NCBI GenBank assembly: GCA_026415615.1
Contig: JAOAGT010000001.1
Location: 62,001-126,000, forward strand
Reading direction: 5' to 3'
From: Thermoleophilia bacterium
Lineage (GTDB): Bacteria; Actinomycetota; Thermoleophilia; RBG-16-64-13
DNA: 64,000 nucleotides
The notes under the pieces: model-generated
What the model was told of the DNA's origin: nothing
What the model saw: the letters and a program-made list of their open reading frames with translations, nothing else
Database searches by the model: none
Shown: positions 8,714-15,866 of the stretch, in pieces
Numbering within the stretch: the first letter of the stretch is position 1
How the letters are laid out: every line of letters begins with the position of its first letter
Made by a program: the position numbers and the translations under genes

Positions 8714-9897
8714 TCATGCTCCGCTGATCTTTCCAAATCCTTGCCGGATGACGAGAGTCATTCTTTTTCGTCTTTCCAGAAGAAACTTTTGGTATTCCAT
8801 CTTATACCAGTTTCGTGGGACGGCATGCAGGCGATACATTTCGTGAAGCTCATCCGATGAAAATCGTTGTTCCAGTTCAGGGACGTACTCTGCAGGCGGG
8901 CGATCAGACACCTTGACATTGTCGCTCCATTCCACTAAGGCATAATTGGCAGCCTGGTTGATAAGGCGTTTTTCGCCTATTTTGATACGCTCGAGATACC
9001 GGCGCGGGAAGAGATGATGGCGTTCCAGGGCCGACTTTTTTGCTTTGGTTGAAGGATCCAGCAACTCGGCAACTTTCATCTTTGAATAAAGCACAGGTGC
9101 ATCCAACAGGCAGAGAGCCGCATAGTAGGCAAACTGGCCGGTGTCGCGCGCCGCTGCGGTCTCCAATTCATTCGGCAGGGTCACTCCCCAGTAATCCTGT
9201 GTGAGAACCGCTTCAATCTGATGATTCAGAACCCGCACAAAATCATCCGCCGTATGCGCTTCTCGCAGGAGCGCCAAGTCCTGTTCCATGCGGGTTTCCG
9301 GTGAACCCGTGTAGCGTCCAGTGAGGGATGACATGAAGAACCAGCGTGCCATCACCTCGCGCAGACGATGGGGATCCACTTGGAAGTCACGTTTCCCGAT
9401 GGGCCATAAAACATAGGTGTATATGACCGCGATCTCTGAGGAGATGAACTGTGAACTGGTGTAACCGGCACGCCGGAGCACCTTGAAGAACTCGTGCCAA
9501 TTCTGAAGGTCAAGCGCATAGGCTCGACTTTCCTTCAAAGTGGAGAACTGTTTCCCGCGCTGCTCTTCCGAGAATTTTTTCGTTGACTACCGGGACGCCT
9601 CTGATAACGGCGTAGAGCGATGTCAGACGCTGTTACCCGTCTACGATGAGCAGCCGGGGATTTTTTTGCTTGCCGTCTTTCCCATTGGTGCGATGTGAAT
9701 CGGAAAAGGCATTTTCCCAAAAGAGCAAATACCCGATAGGAAAGCCCCGATACATGGAATCGAACAGATCACGTACCTTAGTGGGAGGCCAGACGAAAGG
9801 GCGCTGGATATCGGGCAGGCCGATTTCGCCTACATGAATATACTCAATGAGTTTTTTCAGCGTGTAGTCTACTTTTTTTGAACAGCACTTCTGCCAT
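8714..9897 (-). pseudogene. GmrSD-like DUF262/DUF1524 nuclease, multiply broken
   Basis: The start ATG at 9897 has a good ribosome-binding site (ggagg). The N-terminal DUF262 domain reads MAEVLFKK then, after a run of seven A's (9873-9879) with one A too many, YIHVGEIGLPDIQRPFVW and YRGFPIGYLLFWENAF. The conserved DGQQR motif is destroyed: its first Gln codon is TAA (9633-9635), reading VDG-stop-QRLTSLYAV. The centre of the protein is deleted. The C-terminal part (8714-9538, 274 residues in one frame) carries the DUF1524 HNH-like motif ERHHLFPRRYLE. Intact members restrict modified phage DNA. This copy should be inactive. Confidence 0.8.
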
Positions 9898-10587
9898 GGT
9901 CAACCCTCCACGTCTGGGAACATGCGCGCTTTGAAAATCGCATCCATCGAGTGGGCGCCTGTAGTGAGCTAATGACCGTCGGCAAAGACTTCGTCGGCGT
10001 CGTCGGCCAGTTCCTGCACAGCCACAAACTTGCGGTTGCGCTCCCAGTGTTCTTTCGTCCGGCCCTCAGTATCGCGCCAAATGATGGCCACGGTACACCC
10101 GTTACGGAGGCTGCCGCGAGAAACACGATGCCGTCGGCGATTGTTCCCATGGGCTTCGTCCATCTGCGCGTCGAGCCTCGACAGGTAGGGTAAGTTCTCC
10201 ACAGGTTCACGAGCCACTCGCGGATCTTTCGGCCACAGCAAACAGTCACGTTCTTGTAGCCGACCGCGCCACGCTGCCCCGCCGGCCACGGCCCTGGCCG
10301 CGGTGGCCCCGTCAGAGCGGGCACTGCTGCGAGCCGAGCCAGCCTCGCGGTCAGAACGTTGGGGCTACTCAGGACCATAAAGGGGAACAAGCCTGTAGTT
10401 GGCCATGTGCTGCTCCAGCGCGTCAGCTCGACAATAGCAGTCCGCTCTTCGTAGATACTACAACGACCAGCGGAGAGAAAAGGAGTGCGGGGCACGTGGT
10501 CCGGTTGTGTATGCGAGACACTCTGCCGGACAAGTCTTGTCGCGCAACGGCAAGTGCTCTGTCTTTCGAAAGCCTTGTTGCCTGCGC
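9898..10587 (-). pseudogene. Unidentified decayed coding sequence upstream of the DUF262 remnant
   Basis: Minus-strand frames give protein-like pieces that shift register, such as LPYLSRLDAQMDEAHG, RDTEGRTKEHWERNRKFVAV and QELADDADEVFADGH near 9970-10200. A short tail reading GAHSMDAIFKARMFPDVEG ends next to the DUF262 start. It could be the 3' part of a restriction or methylase gene, but I cannot assign a family. The remaining DNA to 10587 shows nothing recognisable. Confidence 0.35.
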
Positions 10588-10828
10588 CACGGCGGGTGCA
10601 CTCCTGGGCTCCGCTCTTCGAGAGCGAACGCGGTCAAGAAGCTGAAGCCGGGAGATTGGCTACTTTGCTATGTCACTGGCGTCGCGGTTCATTGCTGTGC
10701 TTGAACTCGAAGGCGAACCGTTTGAGGATGACTTCCCCATCTGGACGGACGACGTAGTCCTGGTTCGCGTCGGAGTCAGAGCAGTCGCCGAACTTGCGCC
10801 AGAAACGTCTGTTCCGATCGCTATTCAA
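10588..10828 (+). pseudogene. EVE-domain remnant (copy 2)
   Basis: This stretch aligns closely at nucleotide level with the EVE gene at 6950-7190 (for example the shared run gcgaacgcggtcaagaagct). It encodes RANAVKKLKPGDWLLCYVTG, then a 2-base deletion shifts frame to SRFIAVLELEGEPFEDDFPI and AELAPETSVPIAI. The 5' third is missing and the 3' end runs directly into the fic remnant. Unlike copy 1 it has Glu (gaa) rather than a stop after LEG. Confidence 0.75.
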
Positions 10829-11795
10829 AAAGACGCAGATACGGCTCGAAGCGAAACCGCCGGTTGCGGGCGTAACCCGTGATCTCCCGCAGCATGCCAA
10901 TTTCTACGAGGCGGCGCACTAGGTTGTTGGCGCCCGGCGTTGTAACTCCAAGCCACTCGCGTACTGTGTTAACCGTAATTATCGGTTGCTCAAAGAGCCC
11001 TTCCATGATGCGGTGGCCGTTGGCAGCTGCGCGACCCAGATGATTTGTAATGCGGCTGCGGAATTCTTCGCGCATACGCAGAACAGCGGCAGCAGTTTGG
11101 GTGGCCTCTTGACTTACCTCCACCACCCCACGCAGGAAGAACACTAGCCACCCTTCCCAATCACCCGTGTCACGGATGGCCTGGAGGCGGTCGTAATACC
11201 CGCCCGATGGCGCTTGAAGTAGTGCGACGAGTAGAAGACGGGCTTTGGCAAAAGCCCCCTTTCCACAAATAGAAAGGTGATGAGAAGACGCCCGATTCGT
11301 CCATTGCCCGCTGGGAAAGGGTGGCTGGTCTCAAACTGCGCGTGCACAAGACCAACTTGGACAAGGGCGGGCAAGGTGCTTGCACCATGGATGAAACGTT
11401 CTAGGTCGCTCAGGGCCTGCGAGACAGCATCGGGCGGCGGCGGCACAAACGTCGCCTCCGCAAGTGTACACCTGGCTGGGCCGATCCAGTTCTGGGTAGT
11501 ACGCAGTTCGCCGGGGGTAAGCCGCTTGCCGCGAACTCCGCGCAGAGGTTCAGCGTGAATCTAAAGGACCGTTTCCTTCCGCAAGTAAATGTAGACGAAT
11601 GGGTCGGGGTTTGGCAAAGTCAATATCGCGCCATCGAGCCTCCCGAGCGCTTAATCGGCCTCAGAAAGGAGCGCTTGCAGCGAGCCACCTAGGTCTATAG
11701 GTGGTTTGGGAGGCAGGGGTTTCGGTATGAAAGCGCGGTAACCTGAGATGTGACGCACGTACTGACCTGCACTGTCCTTCTTGTCATCGCGTGGG
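10821..11795 (-). pseudogene. Fic-family protein, multiply broken
   Basis: Fic proteins transfer AMP or other groups to target proteins and often act as toxins or regulators. The minus strand holds, in order: N-terminal GYRAFIPKPLPPKPP and LLSEAD-stop-ALGRLDGA (11700-11640), a deletion, RGKRLTPGELRTTQNWIGP, the Fic motif HPFPAGNGRIGR (about 11288-11323), then after a one-base shift near 11207 YYDRLQAIRDTGDWEGW and a C-terminal winged helix (VREWLGVTTPGANNLVRRL) ending at 10821. The motif has Ala where Asp/Glu is usual before GNGR. Nonsense, frameshift and deletion together make this a clear pseudogene. Confidence 0.8.
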
Positions 11796-12298
11796 TTTAT
11801 CATAGAGGCAACCCGCCCGCTGTATTAAACGTTACGTTTACCACACGCGAATATCCGGACCATAGTTAACGCTGGATTCACATGCAGCCGATCTCCCCCA
11901 CGATCCGCCAGATGCCACATTCAGCAGAACAGCCTCCGCCCGGTCCTCGCGGAGCTCGGCAGCTACGCGAGCTATCTCTTGGTCAAGGCGCGTGTCGTCA
12001 TGTTCTCTGACCTTTACGGCAACGTCTGGCACTTGACCCAGGCTCACACCCCGTGCTTTGCCCGCTCGTGGGGCGGGTACCCATCCCCTACTCAGGCTCA
12101 TGAGACGAGGCCCATCAGCCTGCCACTCAACCCGTCGAGACTCACGACGCGTCCTCGTTGTGCATGTGCGCGGGAGAATGGTGTTATGTTCGTGGCGCCG
12201 TGGATCATAAGTGCACGAGTGTCCGCGAGGCCCGGAAGCAGCGTTGGCTTGACACTCCGCTGAAACCTGGCCACATCTAAGTCGGCCTGCCGTGCAGG
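11796..12298. other. Remnant DNA without an identifiable gene
   Basis: A minus-strand frame (11838-12485) contains one protein-like piece, ARVAAELREDRAEAVLLNVA, but no domain I can name, and its N-terminal part looks random. I treat the interval as decayed sequence. Confidence 0.3.
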
Positions 12299-12538
12299 TT
12301 GACCACCCTGGGCATGAAACTTCGGCTTTGCCTCGTCGCCCCGGACGAAAAACGCGACAACGTGCTGCAAGAGATCGCCAGGCCGACTTCTTCAGCGCTG
12401 CCGCGTGCCTTGCCGGAGGTTTGTCGGTACATCTCATACTCGAGCCTAAAAAGTGCTTACGAGAAGCACGCTTCGGTGCTGGCACATCTAGAGCCGAGTT
12501 TCTTGGACGAAATAGCGGAGGCGGCTGAGCCGAGGTAA
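12299..12538 (+). pseudogene. C-terminal fragment of an unidentified protein
   Basis: A 79-residue plus-strand frame reads like genuine protein (KLRLCLVAPDEKRDNVLQEI, then LPEVCRYISYSSLKSAYEKH and LEPSFLDEIAEAAEP). It starts abruptly with no upstream frame or strong start signal, so it is likely the tail of a larger gene that has been truncated. The wording resembles C-termini of restriction-associated proteins, but I cannot confirm the family. Confidence 0.4.
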
Positions 12539-12599
12539 GTGGGTTCAGTGTAGGGGGTGCGCCATTCCACGTCCAACCAGAATGATGGCGAACGGAAGA

Positions 12600-12944
12600 T
12601 GCCGGGGCGTAGCCCCGCTCACTGCCAGAGCGCTGCGAGCGGCAGCTCTAGCACGCTCGCCGACCTTGTCAGGGAAAAGAACGGGTCGCCGCTCACGGTC
12701 AACTCGCGCTTTGATGGCGATCAGAAGTTCGGGAGCTCGCTGGACCTCATCTACGATGCAGGTGCCGCCCAGACCAACAAGAAACTTCTCGGGGTCCGCC
12801 TTCGCTGGAGCCAAGGTAGTCGCAGTGTCAAGCTCATATGCTGTGCGTCCAAACCGCTCTCAACAAGCATGCGCGCCAGGGTGGTCTTGCCCCCCTGGCG
12901 TGCCCCGTGCAGCATGACCTTGGCCGACCTGCAAATCAACCACG
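12600..12944 (-). pseudogene. AAA ATPase (DUF4143 type) remnant
   Basis: Minus-strand pieces give a modified Walker A (ARQGGKTTLARMLVESGLDA; RQVGKT is usual) and, in another frame, FLVGLGGTCIVDEVQRAPEL plus LLIAIKARVDRERRPVLF. This is the order and wording of the N-terminal ATPase domain of DUF4143 proteins, with at least two frame changes and no C-terminal half. DUF4143 ATPases are frequent in bacterial accessory islands. Confidence 0.7.
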
Positions 12945-13026
12945 CAGTGGATGAAAATCAACCAGTAAGTGGATGATTTCCCCCCAGCGTGACATTCCGG
13001 CCTCGGAGAGATCAAAGAAGAGCCTC

Positions 13027-13065
13027 ATAGCTCGCTGCTACTGGACCCATCTGTTCACCGTAAGA
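13027..13065 (+). repeat. Short EVE-gene start remnant (copy 3)
   Basis: About 34 bases align with the first codons of the EVE gene at 6883 (26 identical positions by eye): atagctcgctgctactgg versus atggctcgtcgctactgg, then ttcaccg. The start codon has become ATA. It suggests a third insertion or duplication of the same module. Confidence 0.5.
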
Positions 13066-13125
13066 GCGGGCTCGTGAGAACATAGAAAGCAAATTGGAAA
13101 ACCGTAGCTAAGAGGCGCCAGCCCG

Positions 13126-13453
13126 ATGCCACCGTACCCTGTTGCTGCCATGGAGATCCGCAAGTTTGTGCTAGCTGATCTGGACGACCTTCACCGCATG
13201 ATCTATGAGACCATCGACGCCAGCTACCAGAATGTCTATCCGCCCCGAGCTGTGGCCTATTTCAAGAGGCATCATGCCAAGAAAAGGATTCTTGAGCGCA
13301 GCCAGGTTGGAGACATTTTGGTTCTGGTTTTCTTTCCCCTCCCGCGGCTTCTATGAGCGCCTTGGCTATCAGGTGGTCGAGGAACGAGTTCTGCGTCTGG
13401 GCAAAGGAGAGTACTCGCGCTATTGGCTGGGTGCGAAAAGGCTTGTCGGGTGA
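13126..13453 (+). pseudogene. GNAT N-acetyltransferase with internal deletion
   Basis: The first frame (start ATG 13126 or 13150) encodes the N-terminus of a GNAT enzyme: MEIRKFVLADLDDLHRMIYE, then YPPRAVAYFKRHHAKKRIL. At about 13340 the frame changes and the sequence resumes with a typical GNAT C-terminus, RGFYERLGYQVVEERVLRLG. The acetyl-CoA-binding motif A (Q/RxxGxG/A) between the halves is absent. A deletion of roughly 60 codons with frameshift explains this. Confidence 0.72.
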
Positions 13454-13482
13454 GACCGTGTCACTGTGCCGACTTGGGGTAG

Positions 13483-13638
13483 GCGGTTCTGGCGGTTCGC
13501 AAGCCGGTTTGTGAAGTCATCACCGAGCACGCTCTTGCCTTGGAACTGGTAAAAACGGGAATACAGCAGATGGATGAGTGCGCGGCGGACTTGGATTTGT
13601 GGGCTCTAGCGAGAGGCGAATGGGAGAGTGATAAGTGA
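13483..13638 (+). CDS. Possible short or truncated ORF coupled to the methyltransferase
   Basis: The frame is open from 13483 and ends in TGA overlapping the GTG start of the next gene (GTGA). It reads KPVCEVITEHALALELVKTG then IQQMDECAADLDLWALARGE, which looks like amphipathic helical protein. There is no ATG before 13570. It may be the tail of a deleted gene or a small translationally coupled protein. Confidence 0.3.
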   Translation, partial: AVLAVRKPVCEVITEHALALELVKTGIQQMDECAADLDLWALARGEWESDK

Positions 13639-14216
13639 ACGAGAAGGGGTTTGATCCCACTAGGCTAAGCAGACTGAACAATCCTGCCCGGCTGCGGGAC
13701 ATTCCCCCCGACTATCTGTGGAGCAAAGTGGGCCTGAACAGCGCGGACGTCCTTGTGGAGGTAGGCGCGGGCACGGCGCTTTTTAGCGTGGCGCTACTCC
13801 AGTATGCTCAGCCTGCGCGGGTCTTTGCCTGTGACGTGGCGGAGACGATGATCGACTGGGTGAAAGAAAACGTCGTCCCGGAACACCCCGAGATCACCCC
13901 TCTACTAAGCGAAGAGCGCGTGCTGCCGCTCGAAGAGGCGAGCGCTGATCTAGTCTTTATGATCAATGTCTACCACGAGCTAACCGATTCCTTGGCGGTG
14001 GCGAAAGAAGCGCACCGGATTCTGAAGCCAGGCGGAAAGATTCTCGTTGTGGATTGGAAAAAAGAGGAGATGTCAGAAGGCCCGCCGCTGGCCATTAGGT
14101 GGTCCGTGGAAGAGGTGATAGACGAGCTTGCGTGCGCCGGTTTCACTGACTTGACTAGTCACGACGATCTAGCCAAGCACTTCGTGGTGATCGGCAAGAA
14201 GCGGGAACCCATGTGA
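13635..14216 (+). CDS. Class I SAM-dependent methyltransferase
   Basis: A 193-residue methyltransferase of the UbiE/type-11 kind. The SAM-binding motif I reads VLVEVGAGTALFSVALLQYA, followed by the acidic residue of motif II (VFACDVAETMI), then SADLVFMINVYHEL and the post-motif III RILKPGGKILVVDWK. The start is GTG at 13635 with gggagag about 8 bases before it. The substrate cannot be inferred. It stands alone between the decayed island and a hairpin, and its intact frame and codon use contrast with the remnants before it. Confidence 0.82.
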   Translation: MNEKGFDPTRLSRLNNPARLRDIPPDYLWSKVGLNSADVLVEVGAGTALFSVALLQYAQPARVFACDVAETMIDWVKENVVPEHPEITPLLSEERVLPLEEASADLVFMINVYHELTDSLAVAKEAHRILKPGGKILVVDWKKEEMSEGPPLAIRWSVEEVIDELACAGFTDLTSHDDLAKHFVVIGKKREPM

Positions 14217-14382
14217 CGGAGAAAAATTGACAGCACGACCGACGCGCTCATGAATGCCATTGACCAAAGGATGGCGGTTGGGAACGGGCTTTTATCTTGC
14301 TGATCTCTTCCCTCGCCGGCCTCCCGCACTGCATCCCCATCAGGTCCGCAGCAACGGGTCTGTTGCGGCCTGGGTGAGATGC

Positions 14383-14412
14383 GGGGGCCCGGCCCTTTCG
14401 GGCCGGGCCCCC
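14383..14412. terminator. Strong hairpin between convergent genes
   Basis: A 13-bp perfect stem (gggggcccggccc) with loop TTTC lies between the methyltransferase and the desulfoferrodoxin gene, which face each other. There is no long T-tract on either side, so it may act as a bidirectional but not classic terminator. Confidence 0.65.
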
Positions 14413-14474
14413 CAAACGCGCAGCTCTCGCAATCTCCTCAGCTTCAGCTCTTGAGAGCTGGGCAGCTCGTCAAA

Positions 14475-14849
14475 CTACGCTTTCCACAGCCCATGCAGGT
14501 TGCAATACTCGCGCGCGGTCACGGTCGTGCCTTGCACGTAGAAGATGGCTTCTGGTGCTTGCCCGGGCTCAAGGAACTGCCGGTAAGCTTTCCCGTCGGC
14601 AATGAGTTCAATCCACTCGATGTAGTGGGTCTCTTCCATGGGGTGAGGGACGCTTCCGACCTTAACCCGGTAGCCCCCCTCTATTTCCTCAATCACCGGG
14701 ACGTGCTTCTCTTTGGCTGCGTCAACTGTATTCTCGATCAGCAGAGTCATAGGCTGTCCACAACAGACGAGCTCGCCTTTACCCGCGTGGACGACTTCCA
14801 CCATGTTTCCGCACACCTGGCACTTGTAGATCTCAAGCCGATTTGTCAT
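14475..14849 (-). CDS. dfx: Desulfoferrodoxin (two-iron superoxide reductase)
   Basis: This 124-residue protein reduces superoxide to hydrogen peroxide without making oxygen, the usual defence of anaerobes. Center I rubredoxin-like ligands are Cys10, Cys13, Cys29 and Cys30. Center II ligands are His49, His69, His75, Cys116 and His119, with the catalytic Glu47-Lys48 pair. Spacing is exactly as in classical Dfx. It is monocistronic, read away from the TauE gene, and closes towards a strong hairpin at 14383. Confidence 0.95.
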   Translation of the reverse strand: MTNRLEIYKCQVCGNMVEVVHAGKGELVCCGQPMTLLIENTVDAAKEKHVPVIEEIEGGYRVKVGSVPHPMEETHYIEWIELIADGKAYRQFLEPGQAPEAIFYVQGTTVTAREYCNLHGLWKA

Positions 14850-15059
14850 GTTCTACCTCTCCTCTTCGACTGCGAAGACGTTCGGGAGTGTTGTCTTTAG
14901 ACTCTCCTATTCCCCAAAAGCGCTTGCGGCTAACCCGGCAACGTGGGGTTTATTACGAACCTCGCACGTGTGCTGTCATGTGCTGTATCAGCGTGTATCC
15001 TTTCCCCGGCACGCGCCTGACTCTCGTATCAAGGAGGTAGACACTGAAAGAGCGTAGAC

Positions 15060-15815
15060 ATGCACTTTGATATAGGTGACGTCACTGGCTATCAATGGGT
15101 TCTCGCCGTCATTAGCGGCATGGTTATTGGAATGTCCAAGGCCGGGCTTAACGGTCTTACCCTGATGTTCATCCCTCTAATGGCGCTTGCCTTTGGCAGC
15201 AAAGCCTCCACCGGGATCCTTCTCCCCATGCTGTGTGTGGGCGACATTTTCGCCGTAGCCTGGTACCGCCGGCATGCCGAATGGCGGTATCTGCTTAAGC
15301 TGTTGCCAAGTGCGGTTGTCGGCATCGGGGTGGGCGCTACTGTTGGGGTAGGCCTTTCGGACGATTCATTTCGGTTTTTGCTGGGCGCAATCATCATGGC
15401 TCTGCTCGCACTGACAGTCTGGCTGGATATCCGGAAAAAGGAAAATGCCTATCCCAAGTCCTGGTGGTTTGGAGTAGGAGCAGGCTTGGCGGCGGGTTTC
15501 ACTACCATGGTGGGCAATGCAGCGGGCGCGATAACAAACATCTACCTATTGTCCATGCGTTTACCCAAGAATGCCTTCATCGGGACAGCAGCCTGGTTCT
15601 TCTTCATCGTTAACTTGGTGAAGGTACCTCTGCAGGCCTTTGTCTGGAAAAACATGAGCGGAATGTCGCTTGTCTTCGACGCCATAATGATTCCTGCTAT
15701 CGCGGTCGGAGCTGCCATCGGTATCGTGGCAGCGGGAAAAATTCCCGAAAGAGCATACCGGATCTTTGTGATGGTAATGACCGGGGTCGCGGGCGTACTT
15801 TTGTTTTTCGTCTGA
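15060..15815 (+). CDS. TauE/SafE-family sulfite/anion exporter
   Basis: A 251-residue integral membrane protein with about eight hydrophobic helices and the family hallmarks VISGMVIGMSKAGLNGLTLM near the N-terminus and a second half-repeat around AGFTTMVGNAAGAITNIYLL. Members export sulfite, sulfoacetate or other small organic acids. The ATG at 15060 lacks a close ribosome-binding site; the best Shine-Dalgarno (aaggagg) is about 25 bases upstream, and an in-frame TAG just before the ATG excludes a longer start. The neighbours give no pathway. Confidence 0.85.
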   Translation: MHFDIGDVTGYQWVLAVISGMVIGMSKAGLNGLTLMFIPLMALAFGSKASTGILLPMLCVGDIFAVAWYRRHAEWRYLLKLLPSAVVGIGVGATVGVGLSDDSFRFLLGAIIMALLALTVWLDIRKKENAYPKSWWFGVGAGLAAGFTTMVGNAAGAITNIYLLSMRLPKNAFIGTAAWFFFIVNLVKVPLQAFVWKNMSGMSLVFDAIMIPAIAVGAAIGIVAAGKIPERAYRIFVMVMTGVAGVLLFFV

Positions 15816-15866
15816 GGGCTTCTCGCTCCGGTCCCCAATGGCGGGCTTCTAACAGCGCCCTCGGCC

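Noticed and set aside
11838-12485. Minus-strand 215-residue open frame
   Set aside because: Long only because of high G+C; its N-terminal half is Arg/Ser-rich noise and the plus strand holds a more protein-like fragment at 12299.
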